A DNA stretch of 64,000 bases from Duganella sp. BuS-21 (GCA_041874725.1 CP097466.1:2356001-2420000); one strand, 5' to 3'; numbered from the stretch's first letter, positions 43,210-52,211 are shown. Numbers and translations are program-made. The notes: generated by a model not told the origin, from the sequence alone.

Positions 43210-45195
43210 TCAGCGCGGGCGCGGTGCGCTGGGCTTGCCGCCGCCTTGGGCGATCAAGGCCTGGCAGCCCGAGGTCTCGCGCGGAGCTGTGCTCATCAGC
43301 GGCACGATGGCGGCCACCGGCGCCACTGCCGCCAAGGCCAGGGCGCCGCCTGCGCGCAGGGCCAGCGTGCCCCTGTCGATGCTGATCTCGGCTTGCTTGA
43401 AAGTGCCGCGCAGATAGATGGGCGCGCGCAGCGACAGCACGCGCATGCTCTTGGCGTCCGGCCGCAGCACCAGGTCGAGTTTCTCGTTGCCGAGGTTGAC
43501 AGTGCCACCGATGTCGATGCGGGCATCGGCCGTGTCCACCACGAACAAACGCGTCTTCATCAGGCCGTTGGTGACGGCAAAATCGGTCACCATGCAGTTG
43601 AGCTTGACCTGCTTGTCGCCCGAAATCTTGGTCAGCACCACGCTGCCGATGTTCAGGCCCATGGCTTCCAGCAGCAGCTTGCTGACGCTGCCCTGGTTGA
43701 CCACGCCCTTCAGCTCGCCGCTCGAGGAACCGAGCAGGCTGGCCACCGAATTGCCGGTGGCCGACAGCGAGACGCCGGCGTTGACTTCACCGACTGTTGC
43801 CTGCATGCCGTCGATGCCGGGGAACAGCTGCTTGAGCTGCAGCTTGCTGGCATCGGCCTTCAGTTCGGCGCGGATGGCGTGCGGATTGATCTTGCCGCTG
43901 CCGTCGAGCATGATGGTGGAGGTGAAGCGGCCGCCGGCGATGTCGAAATTCAGCGGCGTCAGCGCCAGCACGCCGTCCTTCATGTGGATCTGCGTATCCA
44001 GATTATGGATCGGCAGGTCCTTGTCGCGCGTGATGCGCGCGGCCTTGAAGTTGACGTCGGCGTCGATCGCGGTCCAGCGTTCGGTGCGGAAGGTTTCCAC
44101 CGGCAGCACGCGGTTGCCCGGCTGTAGCGCGTCAGCGCCGCGCGCTTCCTTGCTGGCCTTGGAATCGGCGCCGATCAACGGGCCGAGGTCGGACACCTGC
44201 AGCAGCTTCGATTGCACGTTCCCGCTCAGCAGCGGGCGCGCTTGGGCCTGGCCGCTCTTGAAGTCGAGCTTGCCGGCGATGTCGCTCTGGCCGACCTTGC
44301 CGGTGAACTGGTCGTAGACCCAGTGGCTGGCGTGCTGGCCCAGGTTGCCGGTCAAATGGCCCTCGGTGACGAAGGGCGGCGTTTCCGGCAGCAGCACACC
44401 GGTCAGGCCGTACAGCCGCGCCATGCTCGGACCGGACAGCTTGAGCCGCATGTCGAGCGCCGTCAGCGCCGCCGGCTTGGTCAGCGTGCCGTCGAAGCTG
44501 ATGCTGGTGCCGCCGACGTTGAGGTGGGCCGCAAGCGGGTAGGGCGCGGTCTGCTGCTGCAGCGACAGCACCGCGCCGGCCTTGCCGCCGCCGCTGACGT
44601 CCTGCTGGTTCCATTTGCCGCGCAACTGCCAGGTCACGCCGTAGCGAGGGTCGTCGATGGTGTCGATGGTAGCGCTGGCGTCGAGGTGAGCCATGGCGTC
44701 GATGTAGTGCACCGTGCCTTTGGCGAACACCACGCGGCGCACCTCCAGCGTCCACACCGAGGGCTGGTCGTGGTGCTTGAAGTTCCAGTTGTGGCGGCCG
44801 TCGGCGTCGCGCTGCAGCAGCAGGGCAGGATTGTCGAAGCGCAGTTCCGGCACCACGATGCGCTGGCGCAGCAGCGGCAACAGCTCGATGGCAAACGCGA
44901 ACTGGCCGACGCTGGCCATCTCGGCCGGCGCCTGCATGCCGCGCGGATTGCCGATATGAACGTCGCGCGCCACCAGATGCGGCTGCGGCAGCCAGCTGTC
45001 CTGTCGACGCCAGTCCAGCGCGAGTGGGCCGCGAACCTCGAACGGGCGGTCGATCGCCGCACCGATCTTGTCGTTGAGCCACGGCCGCGCCCGCTCCCAG
45101 TCCACCGTGCTGAGCGCGACAATGGCGGCGACTGGCGCCGCCAGCACGATGGCGCTGGCGGCCAGGGCAATACGGGTACGACGCGGGAGGGCCAT
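43210..45195 (-). CDS. AsmA-family envelope protein
   Basis: 661 residues. N-terminal transmembrane segment (about 8-28), then AsmA-type repeats: VDWERARPWLNDKIGAAIDRPFEVRGPL, NPRGMQAPAEMASVGQFAFAIELLPLL and IVVPELRFDNP, with the C-terminal core NFDIAGGRFTSTIMLDGSGKI. These proteins form grooved bridges thought to move phospholipids to the outer membrane. AAGG precedes the ATG. It is divergent from the DUF4398 lipoprotein over a gap holding a palindrome copy. Confidence 0.88.
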   Translation of the reverse strand: MALPRRTRIALAASAIVLAAPVAAIVALSTVDWERARPWLNDKIGAAIDRPFEVRGPLALDWRRQDSWLPQPHLVARDVHIGNPRGMQAPAEMASVGQFAFAIELLPLLRQRIVVPELRFDNPALLLQRDADGRHNWNFKHHDQPSVWTLEVRRVVFAKGTVHYIDAMAHLDASATIDTIDDPRYGVTWQLRGKWNQQDVSGGGKAGAVLSLQQQTAPYPLAAHLNVGGTSISFDGTLTKPAALTALDMRLKLSGPSMARLYGLTGVLLPETPPFVTEGHLTGNLGQHASHWVYDQFTGKVGQSDIAGKLDFKSGQAQARPLLSGNVQSKLLQVSDLGPLIGADSKASKEARGADALQPGNRVLPVETFRTERWTAIDADVNFKAARITRDKDLPIHNLDTQIHMKDGVLALTPLNFDIAGGRFTSTIMLDGSGKINPHAIRAELKADASKLQLKQLFPGIDGMQATVGEVNAGVSLSATGNSVASLLGSSSGELKGVVNQGSVSKLLLEAMGLNIGSVVLTKISGDKQVKLNCMVTDFAVTNGLMKTRLFVVDTADARIDIGGTVNLGNEKLDLVLRPDAKSMRVLSLRAPIYLRGTFKQAEISIDRGTLALRAGGALALAAVAPVAAIVPLMSTAPRETSGCQALIAQGGGKPSAPRPR

Positions 45196-45241
45196 GGCAA
45201 ACCTTATCTTGATAGTTGCATCATTCTACACATTCCCCTTT

Positions 45242-45257
45242 TGTGCGTCACCGTACT
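45242..45257. promoter_or_regulatory. Shared 16-bp palindrome, site 5
   Basis: TGTGCGTCACCGTACT, between AsmA (46 bp away) and the DUF4398 lipoprotein gene (61 bp away). Confidence 0.65.
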
Positions 45258-45318
45258 GATGGCAACGCGACATGCGTTTATAACTACGCTCATCCCACCA
45301 AACTTGAGGAGAAAAATA

Positions 45319-45708
45319 ATGAGGAACTTAAACACCCAATGGCAGATGATGGCTGGTATCGCATTGTTGGTCGGCCTGAGCGGCTGCGCCAGCGACAAAA
45401 CCCCGGCCACGGCCGGCGTTGCCGTCTCCCGTGAAGCGATCGCCGCCGCCACCAGTGCCGGCGCCGCCGATCTGGCGCCGGCAGAAATGCAATCGGCGCG
45501 CGAAAAGCTGATGCGCGCCAATCAGGCGCTGGCCGCCAAGGATTACAAAACCGCCCAGGACCTGGCGGTGCAAGCGCAGGCCGATGCCCAGCTGGCGCAA
45601 AGCAAGGCCAATTCGGCCAAGGCCACCACCGCAGCCGACGAGCTGCAACAAAATATCCGTCTGCTGCGCGAAGAACTGCAGCGCGCCAACGCCACCAGCC
45701 AACAATAA
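45319..45708 (+). CDS. DUF4398 lipoprotein
   Basis: 129 residues from the ATG at 45319 (GAGGAG upstream). Lipobox GLSGCAS, then the DUF4398 helical region (DLAPAEMQSAREKLMRANQALA, KDYKTAQDLAVQAQADAQLA) and coiled-coil to the end. It is followed 24 bp later by an OmpA protein with a similar helical region, so the pair probably works together in the periplasm. Function not established. Confidence 0.88.
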   Translation: MRNLNTQWQMMAGIALLVGLSGCASDKTPATAGVAVSREAIAAATSAGAADLAPAEMQSAREKLMRANQALAAKDYKTAQDLAVQAQADAQLAQSKANSAKATTAADELQQNIRLLREELQRANATSQQ

Positions 45709-45732
45709 GTACTTAACTACATGGAGCCCATT

Positions 45733-46647
45733 ATGAAAAAATTCATTCTTCTGCCAGCCGCTTTTGCCGTCTCCGTCATGTTCGCCGCTTGCAGCACCAC
45801 GCCGACCACCACCGGTCAGCTGGATCAGGCGCGTAGCGACTTCGCCGTCGCCCAAAGCAATCCATCCGTGGCCGCCAACGCGCCGCTGGAATTCAAGGCC
45901 GCCGCCGACGCGCTGGACCGCGCCAACGCTGCCGCCGCGAAAAAGGAAAGCCTGGACGAGATCGACAAGCTGGCCTACGTGGCCAAGCAAAAGATCGCCA
46001 CCGCGCAGGAAGTCGCCAAAGGCAAGCAGGCGGAATCCGAAGTGGCCAACGCCGCCCGTCAGCGCGATGAAGTGCGCCTGCAGGCTCGTACCGCCGAAGC
46101 AAACAATGCCCGCGCCAGCGCTGACCGCGCCCGTACCGCAGCTGAACAAGCCAAGGCCGACGCCGACGCCGCCCGTGCGCAAGCCGACGCCGCCACCAAT
46201 TCGGCGCGCGATGAAGCCGCCAAAAACGCCGCTCTGCAACAGCAACTGGCCGATCTGCAGGCCAAGCAGACCGAACGCGGCATCATCATCACCCTGAGCG
46301 ATGTGCTGTTCAATGTCGACCGCGCCGAACTGAGCGCCGAAGGCCAGCGCACCGCGCAAAAAATCGCCGACGTGCTGATGCAGGAACCGCAAAGCGTGGT
46401 GCTGGTGGAAGGCTTCACCGACAGCACCGGCACCTCGAACCACAACCTGGAGCTGTCGCAGCGCCGCGCCGAATCGGTGCGCGCCGCCCTGATCGGCATG
46501 GGCGTGCCGGCCGCCAAGGTGGCCACGCGCGGCTATGGCGAAGCGTATCCGGTTGCCAGCAACTCGGACGCCGGCAGCCGCCAGCTCAACCGTCGTGTGG
46601 AGATCGTGCTGTCGCAGAACGGCGCACCGATCGCCAACCGCCGCTAA
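45733..46647 (+). CDS. DUF4398-OmpA lipoprotein
   Basis: 304 residues from the ATG at 45733 (GGAG at 6 bases). Lipobox MFAACST, a DUF4398-like helical and coiled-coil region with many Ala/Lys/Arg (about 30-180), and a C-terminal OmpA domain (GIIITLSDVLFNVDRAELSAEG, EGFTDSTGTSNHNLELSQRRAESVRAAL, TRGYGEAYPVASN) that binds peptidoglycan. It would tie the outer membrane to the cell wall. Operon with the previous gene. Confidence 0.92.
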   Translation: MKKFILLPAAFAVSVMFAACSTTPTTTGQLDQARSDFAVAQSNPSVAANAPLEFKAAADALDRANAAAAKKESLDEIDKLAYVAKQKIATAQEVAKGKQAESEVANAARQRDEVRLQARTAEANNARASADRARTAAEQAKADADAARAQADAATNSARDEAAKNAALQQQLADLQAKQTERGIIITLSDVLFNVDRAELSAEGQRTAQKIADVLMQEPQSVVLVEGFTDSTGTSNHNLELSQRRAESVRAALIGMGVPAAKVATRGYGEAYPVASNSDAGSRQLNRRVEIVLSQNGAPIANRR

Positions 46648-46672
46648 CTTTCTCACCCAATAAGGACTGACC

Positions 46673-47218
46673 ATGGCTGAATCTACCCTAACCCATCCGG
46701 CAGGCATCGATGTCGAAGCCATACGCGCCGCTGCCCGCAACCTGGAAGACGGTCCCGTCACGGCCGGCTACCAGGGCGACCGCGAGGCCGTCATCAAGCT
46801 GCTGAACGAGGCGTTGGCCACCGAACTGGTGTGCATCCTGCGCTACAAGCGGCACTACTACACGGTCTCGGGCCGCGAGAACGCCAGCATCAAGGCCGAG
46901 TTCCTCGAACACGCCAACGAGGAACAGGAACACGCCGACTGGCTGGCCGAACGCATCGTCCAGTTGAACGGCGATCCTGATTTCAATCCGGCAACATTGC
47001 TCGCACGTAGCCATGCCGAGTATGATGCGTCGGAGGACGTACAATCGATGGTGCGCGCTAATCTGATCGCCGAGCGGGTCGCCATCGAGTCCTACCGTCA
47101 GATGATTGCGCAAATCGGTGACACCGATCCGACCACGCGCCATCTTTTGATCAAGATCATGGCGATCGAAGAAGAACACGCGGACGATATGCGTGATCTG
47201 ATGGACGTACACGGTTGA
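46673..47218 (+). CDS. Ferritin-like (bacterioferritin-family) protein
   Basis: 181 residues. Four-helix ferritin fold with di-iron-type ligands: ELVCILRYKRH, EHANEEQEHADW, ERVAIESYRQM and EEEHADDMRD. AAGGA precedes the ATG. It matches the ferritin-like Dps/bacterioferritin-related group common in stress regions and may hold iron or protect against peroxide. No haem-binding Met of classic bacterioferritin is obvious. Confidence 0.87.
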   Translation: MAESTLTHPAGIDVEAIRAAARNLEDGPVTAGYQGDREAVIKLLNEALATELVCILRYKRHYYTVSGRENASIKAEFLEHANEEQEHADWLAERIVQLNGDPDFNPATLLARSHAEYDASEDVQSMVRANLIAERVAIESYRQMIAQIGDTDPTTRHLLIKIMAIEEEHADDMRDLMDVHG

Positions 47219-47299
47219 CAGGGTTTAAACAAGCCGGCGTCGAGCCGGCCGCATTTGCTGTACAGTTTTCACATCAACCACCATAACAGGAGCTTCATC

Positions 47300-47602
47300 A
47301 TGCTGGAACAAAACATCAGTACCGTGAATAACGACGTGAAAACTCTGGTCAAAGATGCCCAGGCATTGTTTACCGCCGCCACCGCCCTGACCGGCGAAAA
47401 AGCCGACGAACTGCGCGGCCGCGGCATGCGTGCGTTGGACAGCGCACTGGCCAAGGCGCACGACGCCCAGGTCAGTGCCTTGGCCGCGACCAAGGAAGCG
47501 GCGCAGCACGCCGATGAGTACGTCAAGGAAAACCCATGGCGTTCGATTGCGGCGGCAGCCGGCATCGGCCTGCTGATCGGCGTGATCATCGGTCGCAAGT
47601 AA
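47300..47602 (+). CDS. DUF883 (YqjD/ElaB-type) protein
   Basis: 100 residues from the ATG at 47300 (AGGAG upstream). DUF883 features: helical N-terminus (VKTLVKDAQALFTAATALTGEKA), then YVKENPWRSIAAAAGIGLLIGVIIGRK, a single C-terminal transmembrane segment. E. coli relatives bind ribosomes and sit in the inner membrane in stationary phase. It starts a three-gene unit with the next two genes. Confidence 0.9.
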   Translation: MLEQNISTVNNDVKTLVKDAQALFTAATALTGEKADELRGRGMRALDSALAKAHDAQVSALAATKEAAQHADEYVKENPWRSIAAAAGIGLLIGVIIGRK

Positions 47603-47608
47603 GCTACC

Positions 47609-47992
47609 GTGGCGCACGAAGAAGGTACTCGTCCGCCCGGGTTGATCGCGTCGCTGGGTCTGGTGACCCGCAACGCGATCGGCCTGCTGCTTAACCGGCT
47701 TGAACTGGCCGCGTTGGAGCTGGCAGAGGTGCGCGACCGCCTGCTGCAGCTGGTGCTGGTGTTCGCGCTGGCCGTGCTGTTGGGCGGCTTTGCGCTGATC
47801 TATGCCTCGGTCACCATCGTCTATCTGGCCTGGGCGGTCATCGGCTGGCTCATCCTGCCGATCATCACCGGGGTGTTTCTGCTGATCGCCATCGGCCTCA
47901 TTGTCTATGCGCGCAGCCTGCTACGCGGCGGCAAGCTTTCGCTGCCGGCGACCATGGCCGAACTCAAGTCCGACCGCGACATGCTGTTGTAA
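47609..47992 (+). CDS. Holin-like YqjE-type membrane protein
   Basis: 127 residues, GTG start seven bases after DUF883. Matches PF07332 (phage holin family, YqjE): LGLVTRNAIGLLLNRLELAALELAEVRDRL, then two transmembrane segments. DUF883-YqjE pairing is standard in Proteobacteria and has nothing to do with a prophage. Confidence 0.87.
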   Translation: MAHEEGTRPPGLIASLGLVTRNAIGLLLNRLELAALELAEVRDRLLQLVLVFALAVLLGGFALIYASVTIVYLAWAVIGWLILPIITGVFLLIAIGLIVYARSLLRGGKLSLPATMAELKSDRDMLL

Positions 47993-48001
47993 GGAGAAGC
48001 C

Positions 48002-48388
48002 ATGAGCAAACACGAAGAAGCGGCCGCGCTGGCGGCCGAAAAGCTGAAGGTGATCCGCGAAGGCGAGCTGTACCGCATCAAGCTGGTGCACTCGAAGGCG
48101 CTGGTCGGCCAGGCCCTGCATCCTGACGCCTTGTTCCATGGCGCGGTCGACCATGCGGTGGGTCTGGCCCGAGCCCGCATGGGCGGTTTGCTGCAGCCGG
48201 GTGGCGTCAGCGGCTTGAACGTCAAGGCGCTGCTGCCGTATGCGAAGTCGCTGATGCCGTATGCTTTGACGGTAGGCTCGTTCATCGCGCGCAGGCGCCT
48301 GATCAAGCCGGTGCTGGCCTTGGCGCTGGTGGCGGGTGCAGGCGTGGCCTGGATGATGCGGCGCAGAGCCGCAGCGGAGCAGGAGTAA
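48002..48388 (+). CDS. Third gene of the DUF883 operon, YqjK-position membrane protein
   Basis: 128 residues, GGAG before the ATG, nine bases after YqjE. The N-terminal part is helical and charged; residues 104-122 form a transmembrane segment ending in Arg residues (MMRRRAAAEQE). I do not recognise a named domain; its place matches YqjK in E. coli, but the sequence is longer. A hairpin follows. Confidence 0.7.
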   Translation: MSKHEEAAALAAEKLKVIREGELYRIKLVHSKALVGQALHPDALFHGAVDHAVGLARARMGGLLQPGGVSGLNVKALLPYAKSLMPYALTVGSFIARRRLIKPVLALALVAGAGVAWMMRRRAAAEQE

Positions 48389-48390
48389 AA

Positions 48391-48414
48391 CAAGGGCCGC
48401 GGATGCGGCCCTTG
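48391..48414 (-). terminator. 10-bp hairpin between convergent genes
   Basis: CAAGGGCCGC and GCGGCCCTTG around GGAT. On the minus strand TTTT follows, so it ends the exported-protein gene and may slow the DUF883 operon from the other side. Confidence 0.7.
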
Positions 48415-48415
48415 C

Positions 48416-48769
48416 TCATTGTTGGCGTGGTTGTTGGCTTTGTTGCTGACTTTGTACCAGCAACTGGGGCATGTTGGCCAGGTCGCGCTGATAGGTCGCT
48501 TGCGCTTCCTTGATGCAGGCGCCGCGTTCTGCGCCTGGGCCTTTCTGGCAAGCCTGCTTGGCTTCGGCCAGCGCTGCGCCGATTTCCTTGCGCAGCGTGC
48601 GCTCCTGCTGGGCCTTGGTGGTGTCCGGCTGGGTCCAGCGCGCCGGCTCTCCCTTGGCGATTTCCTGCTGCTGCAACTGGATATTTTGCGGTGGCGTGGT
48701 GTCTTGCGCGTGGGCGGTGCAGAGCGCCGCCCACGCCATCATCACGCCCGTGATGCTGTGACGAACCAT
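48416..48769 (-). CDS. Exported helical protein, unknown
   Basis: 117 residues. Signal peptide ends at AHA-QDT. The mature part is helical with two Cys spaced like a disulfide (AKQACQKGPGAERGACIKEA) and a Gln-rich tail (QSQQQSQQPRQQ). No family recognised; periplasmic by the signal. Confidence 0.65.
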   Translation of the reverse strand: MVRHSITGVMMAWAALCTAHAQDTTPPQNIQLQQQEIAKGEPARWTQPDTTKAQQERTLRKEIGAALAEAKQACQKGPGAERGACIKEAQATYQRDLANMPQLLVQSQQQSQQPRQQ

Positions 48770-48784
48770 GATGTTCTCCCTCGT

Positions 48785-48937
48785 TTAGAGCCTGCCGGTC
48801 AGCAGCATGATCAGCAGTATGACGACGATCAGACCGGTGATGCCGCTCGGGGCGTAGCCCCAGTTGCGGCTGTGCGGCCAGGTCGGCAGTGCGCCGATCA
48901 AGGCCAGGACCAGAATAATCAGAATGATGGTACCCAT
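48785..48937 (-). CDS. DUF3309 small membrane protein
   Basis: Hand-translated from the reverse strand: 50 residues, starting MGTIILIILVLALIGALPTW, then the signature PHSRNWGYAPSG, and a second hydrophobic helix. This is DUF3309 (PF11752), a short two-helix membrane protein common near stress genes. GGAGAA precedes the ATG. Confidence 0.88.
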   Translation of the reverse strand: MGTIILIILVLALIGALPTWPHSRNWGYAPSGITGLIVVILLIMLLTGRL

Positions 48938-48993
48938 ATTGTTCTCCTTTTAGTGGCTGTAATAAATGATGTGGACTGGTCCCGGATGAGGCA

Positions 48994-49437
48994 TTAATAG
49001 CGATACAGGCGGCCGTCGATCAGGCGCACGCGGTTGCCCACGCGCAGGTCGTAGACGCTGTCCTGCTGGATGATGCGGGTATCGCCGTTGTTCATGCGCA
49101 CGGTGATTTGATATTCTTCCTTGCCGGCGTTGCGGTTGTTCTCGACGTTGTTGCCAACGACTGCACCACCGACGGCGCCGGCCACGGTGGCGGCGGTGCG
49201 GCCGCTGCCCGAGCCAACCTGGTTACCCAGCAGACCGCCGATCAGGCCGCCGGTGATGGCGCCGGCGCCGGAGCTGCCGCGCGCTTGCATGACCTGGATC
49301 GAATCGATGGTGCCGTAAGTAGAAGCGTCATTGCTGATATAGCCGATTTGCTGAGGCTGCTGGCTGGTGCTGGCGCAGCCGCTCAGCACGGCAACGCCGG
49401 CGAAGACTGCGGCGGCAAGGGTAGTTGAGCGTTTCAT
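48994..49437 (-). CDS. Glycine-zipper 2TM lipoprotein (SlyB-like)
   Basis: 147 residues from the ATG at 49437. Lipobox LSGCAS, then a 2TM glycine zipper (GAITGGLIGGLLGNQVGSG, AGAVGGAVVGNNVENN) and a C-terminal strand domain (YQITVRMNNGDTRIIQQ, GNRVRLIDGRLYR). It belongs with SlyB/PcpY-type outer-membrane lipoproteins that stabilise the outer membrane under stress. The shared palindrome lies 54 bp upstream. Confidence 0.9.
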   Translation of the reverse strand: MKRSTTLAAAVFAGVAVLSGCASTSQQPQQIGYISNDASTYGTIDSIQVMQARGSSGAGAITGGLIGGLLGNQVGSGSGRTAATVAGAVGGAVVGNNVENNRNAGKEEYQITVRMNNGDTRIIQQDSVYDLRVGNRVRLIDGRLYRY

Positions 49438-49491
49438 TTTATCCTCCTGGAAAAGTGTGATACCAGCATAGACACTTAACGCCGGGCGATC

Positions 49492-49507
49492 TGTGCGCTT
49501 ACGCACT
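49492..49507. promoter_or_regulatory. Shared 16-bp palindrome, site 6
   Basis: TGTGCGCTTACGCACT, upstream of the SlyB-like gene. It is 47 bp from site 7, so the divergent pair has two sites. Confidence 0.65.
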
Positions 49508-49538
49508 GTGTCGCAGGCAACAAGGTCGTTGAGCTTTT

Positions 49539-49554
49539 AGTACGCTAGCGTACA
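49539..49554. promoter_or_regulatory. Shared 16-bp palindrome, site 7
   Basis: AGTACGCTAGCGTACA, a perfect inverted repeat through its inner 14 bases, about 108 bp before the BON gene. Confidence 0.7.
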
Positions 49555-49662
49555 GAGCGCGCTCTGGATTCAGCGTCTAATGGCACATCGGTAGCAGAGA
49601 CGTCATCACTTAAACGTCCCGCTGGCTGACAAACTCATTTTTTCAAACCAAGGAGAATCGCC

Positions 49663-49977
49663 ATGAAAATCGCACATAAAATCGCTACTGCCCTGTTCAC
49701 TGTTTCGCTGCTGGGCGCCATGACCGGCTGCGCATCGACCTCGACCAAAGAAGGCACCGGCGAATTTGTCGACGATTCCGTCATCACCACCAAAGTCAAA
49801 GCCAGCATCTTCAACGAGCCTACCCTGAAGTCGACCGAAATCAACGTCGAAACCTTCAAAGGCACCGTGCAGCTGAGCGGCTTCGTGGCCCAACCTGAAG
49901 ACATCGCCAAAGCCGGCCAGGTTGCCCGCGGCGTCAAGGGCGTCACTTCCGTGAAGAACGACATTCGCGTCAAGTAA
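49663..49977 (+). CDS. BON-domain lipoprotein (OsmY-like)
   Basis: 104 residues with lipobox LGAMTGCAS. One BON domain: DDSVITTKVKASIFNEPTLKS, INVETFKGTVQLSGFV and VKGVTSVKNDIRVK. BON proteins bind phospholipid membranes and are osmotically induced in E. coli. AAGGAG precedes the ATG; a terminator follows. Confidence 0.92.
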   Translation: MKIAHKIATALFTVSLLGAMTGCASTSTKEGTGEFVDDSVITTKVKASIFNEPTLKSTEINVETFKGTVQLSGFVAQPEDIAKAGQVARGVKGVTSVKNDIRVK

Positions 49978-50001
49978 GCTTTCGCGCTAGCCAGTAGCCC
50001 C

Positions 50002-50033
50002 GCCGGCGCCAACCACGCGCCGGCATTTTTTTT
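50002..50033 (+). terminator. Rho-independent terminator after BON gene
   Basis: GCCGGCGC and GCGCCGGC with a 7-base loop, then A and a run of eight or more T. Confidence 0.88.
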
Positions 50034-50043
50034 GTGAGTCATC

Positions 50044-51174
50044 ATGAACCTACCTGCCGAGGACCTTGATGCTCCTCGTATTCCTTTACATGTCCACGCG
50101 CGCGGCCTCGCGCTCGGCGTCATCGCAACCGTCGCCTTCCTGTACGCCCTGCAATGGTCGCGCAATTTCCTTGTGCCCGTGCTGCTCGGCATCCTGCTCA
50201 CCTATACCCTGAGTCCGCTGGTGTGCCTGCTGGAGCGATGGCGCCTACCGCGCCTGATCGGCGCCACGCTGGTGATTGCCGCCATCCTTGGCGGCTCGGT
50301 GCTGGTGGTGGATAAAGTGCAGGGCGAATTCCAATCAATCGTCGATGAATTGCCGACGGCCGGACATAAGCTGTCGCGCCTGCTCTCCGACCGCCTGCAC
50401 GGCGGCGGACCAAGCGCTATACAGCGTATTCAGGACGTCGCTGCCGAACTGCAGCAGGCCACCGCCGGCGCGCAGGAAAAGCGTGCGGCACGCCGCGCCA
50501 CGCCGCCGCCGACCACGTCGGAAAGCTTCCCGGTCATGAACTGGATCTGGGCCGGCTCCATGGGTGTGATGGGCTTCCTGAGCCAGGCCACCATGGTGAT
50601 TTTCCTGGTATTCTTTTTGCTTCTGTCGGGCGACACCTTCAAGCGCAAGCTGGTTAAGCTGACCGGGCCTTCGCTGACCAAGAAACGGATTACCGTCCAC
50701 ATCCTGGAAGACATCAACGTCTCGATCCAGAAATATATGCTGATGCTGTTGGTGACCAATGTCGCGCTGGCGCTGCTGATGTGGGTGGCCTTGCGCTGGA
50801 TCGGCCTGGAGAATGCCGGCGCCTGGGCCATCGTGGCCGGCCTGCTGCACCTGATGCCGTACTTCGGTCCGCTGCTGATCATGGTGGCGACCGGCGTGGT
50901 GGCCTTCCTGCAGTTCGAATCCTTGCAGATGAGCTTGCTGGTGATGGGCGTGTCGCTGGCCGTCGCCACCCTGATCGGCACCGTGGTGGCGACCTGGATG
51001 ACGGGCCGCTTTGCGCGCATGAACGCGGCCGCCGTGTTCGTCAGTCTGCTGTTCTGGGGCTGGCTGTGGGGCGTGTGGGGCTTGCTGCTCGGCGTCCCCC
51101 TGACGGTGATCGTCAAGGTGGTGGCCGAGCGAGTTGAAGGGATGGAAGTGGTGGCCGAGCTACTGGGTGAGTGA
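50044..51174 (+). CDS. AI-2E family transporter
   Basis: 376 residues with about eight transmembrane segments and a soluble insert (about 100-165). Matches the AI-2E transporter family (PF01594): QWSRNFLVPVLLGILLTYTLSPLV near the start, AGLLHLMPYFGPLLI, and FWGWLWGVWGLLLGVPLTVIVK near the end. Members export autoinducer-2-like molecules, indole or ions; the substrate here is unknown. The last 15 bases overlap the convergent BrkB gene. Confidence 0.92.
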   Translation: MNLPAEDLDAPRIPLHVHARGLALGVIATVAFLYALQWSRNFLVPVLLGILLTYTLSPLVCLLERWRLPRLIGATLVIAAILGGSVLVVDKVQGEFQSIVDELPTAGHKLSRLLSDRLHGGGPSAIQRIQDVAAELQQATAGAQEKRAARRATPPPTTSESFPVMNWIWAGSMGVMGFLSQATMVIFLVFFLLLSGDTFKRKLVKLTGPSLTKKRITVHILEDINVSIQKYMLMLLVTNVALALLMWVALRWIGLENAGAWAIVAGLLHLMPYFGPLLIMVATGVVAFLQFESLQMSLLVMGVSLAVATLIGTVVATWMTGRFARMNAAAVFVSLLFWGWLWGVWGLLLGVPLTVIVKVVAERVEGMEVVAELLGE

Positions 51175-52023
51175 GCTGGTGCGCAAGCTGCCCAGCTGCA
51201 AAGCATATTGACGCGCAAACTCGGCGCCGAAGAAGAAGATCTGCGCCGAGTAATACACCCACAGCAGCAGGGCGATCATTGAGCCGGCGGCGCCAAAGCT
51301 GCTGGCCACGCCGCTGTTGCCGATATAGGCGCCGATCGCATATTTCCCCAACGTGAACAAGGCGGCCGTTCCCAGCGCGCCGATGGTCACGTCATGCCAC
51401 GACAATTTGATCCGAGGCAGCATCTTGAAGATCACGCCAAACAGCGCGGCGATCACCAGAAAACTGATGGCCAGGTTCAGCGCCGACAGGATCATCCCCG
51501 CTTCACCCCACAGGCTTCCCCAGTATTTCTCCAGCAGCGTCAGCACGGCGCTGACCACCAGCGACACCATCAACAGGAAAGCCAGCACCAGCACCATGCC
51601 GAACGACAGCAGGCGGGTGCGGATCACGTTCCAGAACGTGCCCTTGGTCAGCGGCGGGACTTGCCAGATGGCGTCCAGGCTGTCTTTGAGTTCGGCAAAT
51701 ACGGTGGTGGCGCCGAACAGCAGCAGGGCGCTGGCGATCAAGGTGGCCAGCCGGCCTTCCTCCTTGTTCTTCGCCCCGGCCAGCACCAGCTGGATCGCTT
51801 CCGCGCCTTGCGTGCCGACCAGGCCGCGCAGCTGGGCAAATAGTTCACCCTGCGCCGCCTGCGGCCCGTAAAACCAGCCGGCAATCGCCAGCACCAGCAC
51901 CAGGATCGGCGCCAGCGAAAACAGCGTGTAGAACGCCAGCGCCGCGCCCATGCTGCCGCCGCGATGCTCGAACCATTCGGAAATGGCGCACTTGAATACA
52001 GAGAGTAAGGTTTTTGTCTTCAT
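51160..52023 (-). CDS. YihY/BrkB-family membrane protein
   Basis: 287 residues with six transmembrane segments. Family features: GAALAFYTLFSLAPILVL, LKDSLDAIWQVPP, LPRIKLSWHDVTIGALGTAALF and YYSAQIFFFGAEFAR. Once called RNase BN in error; now regarded as an inner-membrane transporter-like protein (virulence factor BrkB family). Real function unsettled. Confidence 0.92.
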   Translation of the reverse strand: MKTKTLLSVFKCAISEWFEHRGGSMGAALAFYTLFSLAPILVLVLAIAGWFYGPQAAQGELFAQLRGLVGTQGAEAIQLVLAGAKNKEEGRLATLIASALLLFGATTVFAELKDSLDAIWQVPPLTKGTFWNVIRTRLLSFGMVLVLAFLLMVSLVVSAVLTLLEKYWGSLWGEAGMILSALNLAISFLVIAALFGVIFKMLPRIKLSWHDVTIGALGTAALFTLGKYAIGAYIGNSGVASSFGAAGSMIALLLWVYYSAQIFFFGAEFARQYALQLGSLRTSSLTQ

Positions 52024-52099
52024 GGAAAAGGGTCATCACGGATTTACGGGAATAGATTTGGCATGATGGGCTTGATGTTGCTTGGCGCTTTGAAAGCCG

Positions 52100-52179
52100 G
52101 CGGCACCAAGCCACCCCGCACACCGCTGCGGCCAGGGTCAGACCCCGAGGGGGCTGACCCTCCCCCCCCCCGAGGTGGC
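52100..52179 (+). repeat. Dispersed intergenic repeat, copy A
   Basis: GCGGCACC, 7 bases, CCCGCACA, 1 base, CGCTGCGGC, then GGGTCAGACCCC and a GGGCTGACCCT partner that can fold back on it, ending GGTGGC. Copy B at 63244 has the same blocks in the same order and spacing. Confidence 0.75.
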
Positions 52180-52211
52180 CCCTCGCAGCAGTTTTCATCC
52201 GCGAACAAGCC

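Noticed and set aside
47233..47249. GCCGGC inverted repeat after the ferritin-like gene as terminator
   Set aside because: Six-bp stem in GC-rich DNA without a T-run; too weak to call.
47609..47992. Prophage inferred from the holin-family protein
   Set aside because: It is the usual YqjE partner of DUF883; no other phage genes are near.
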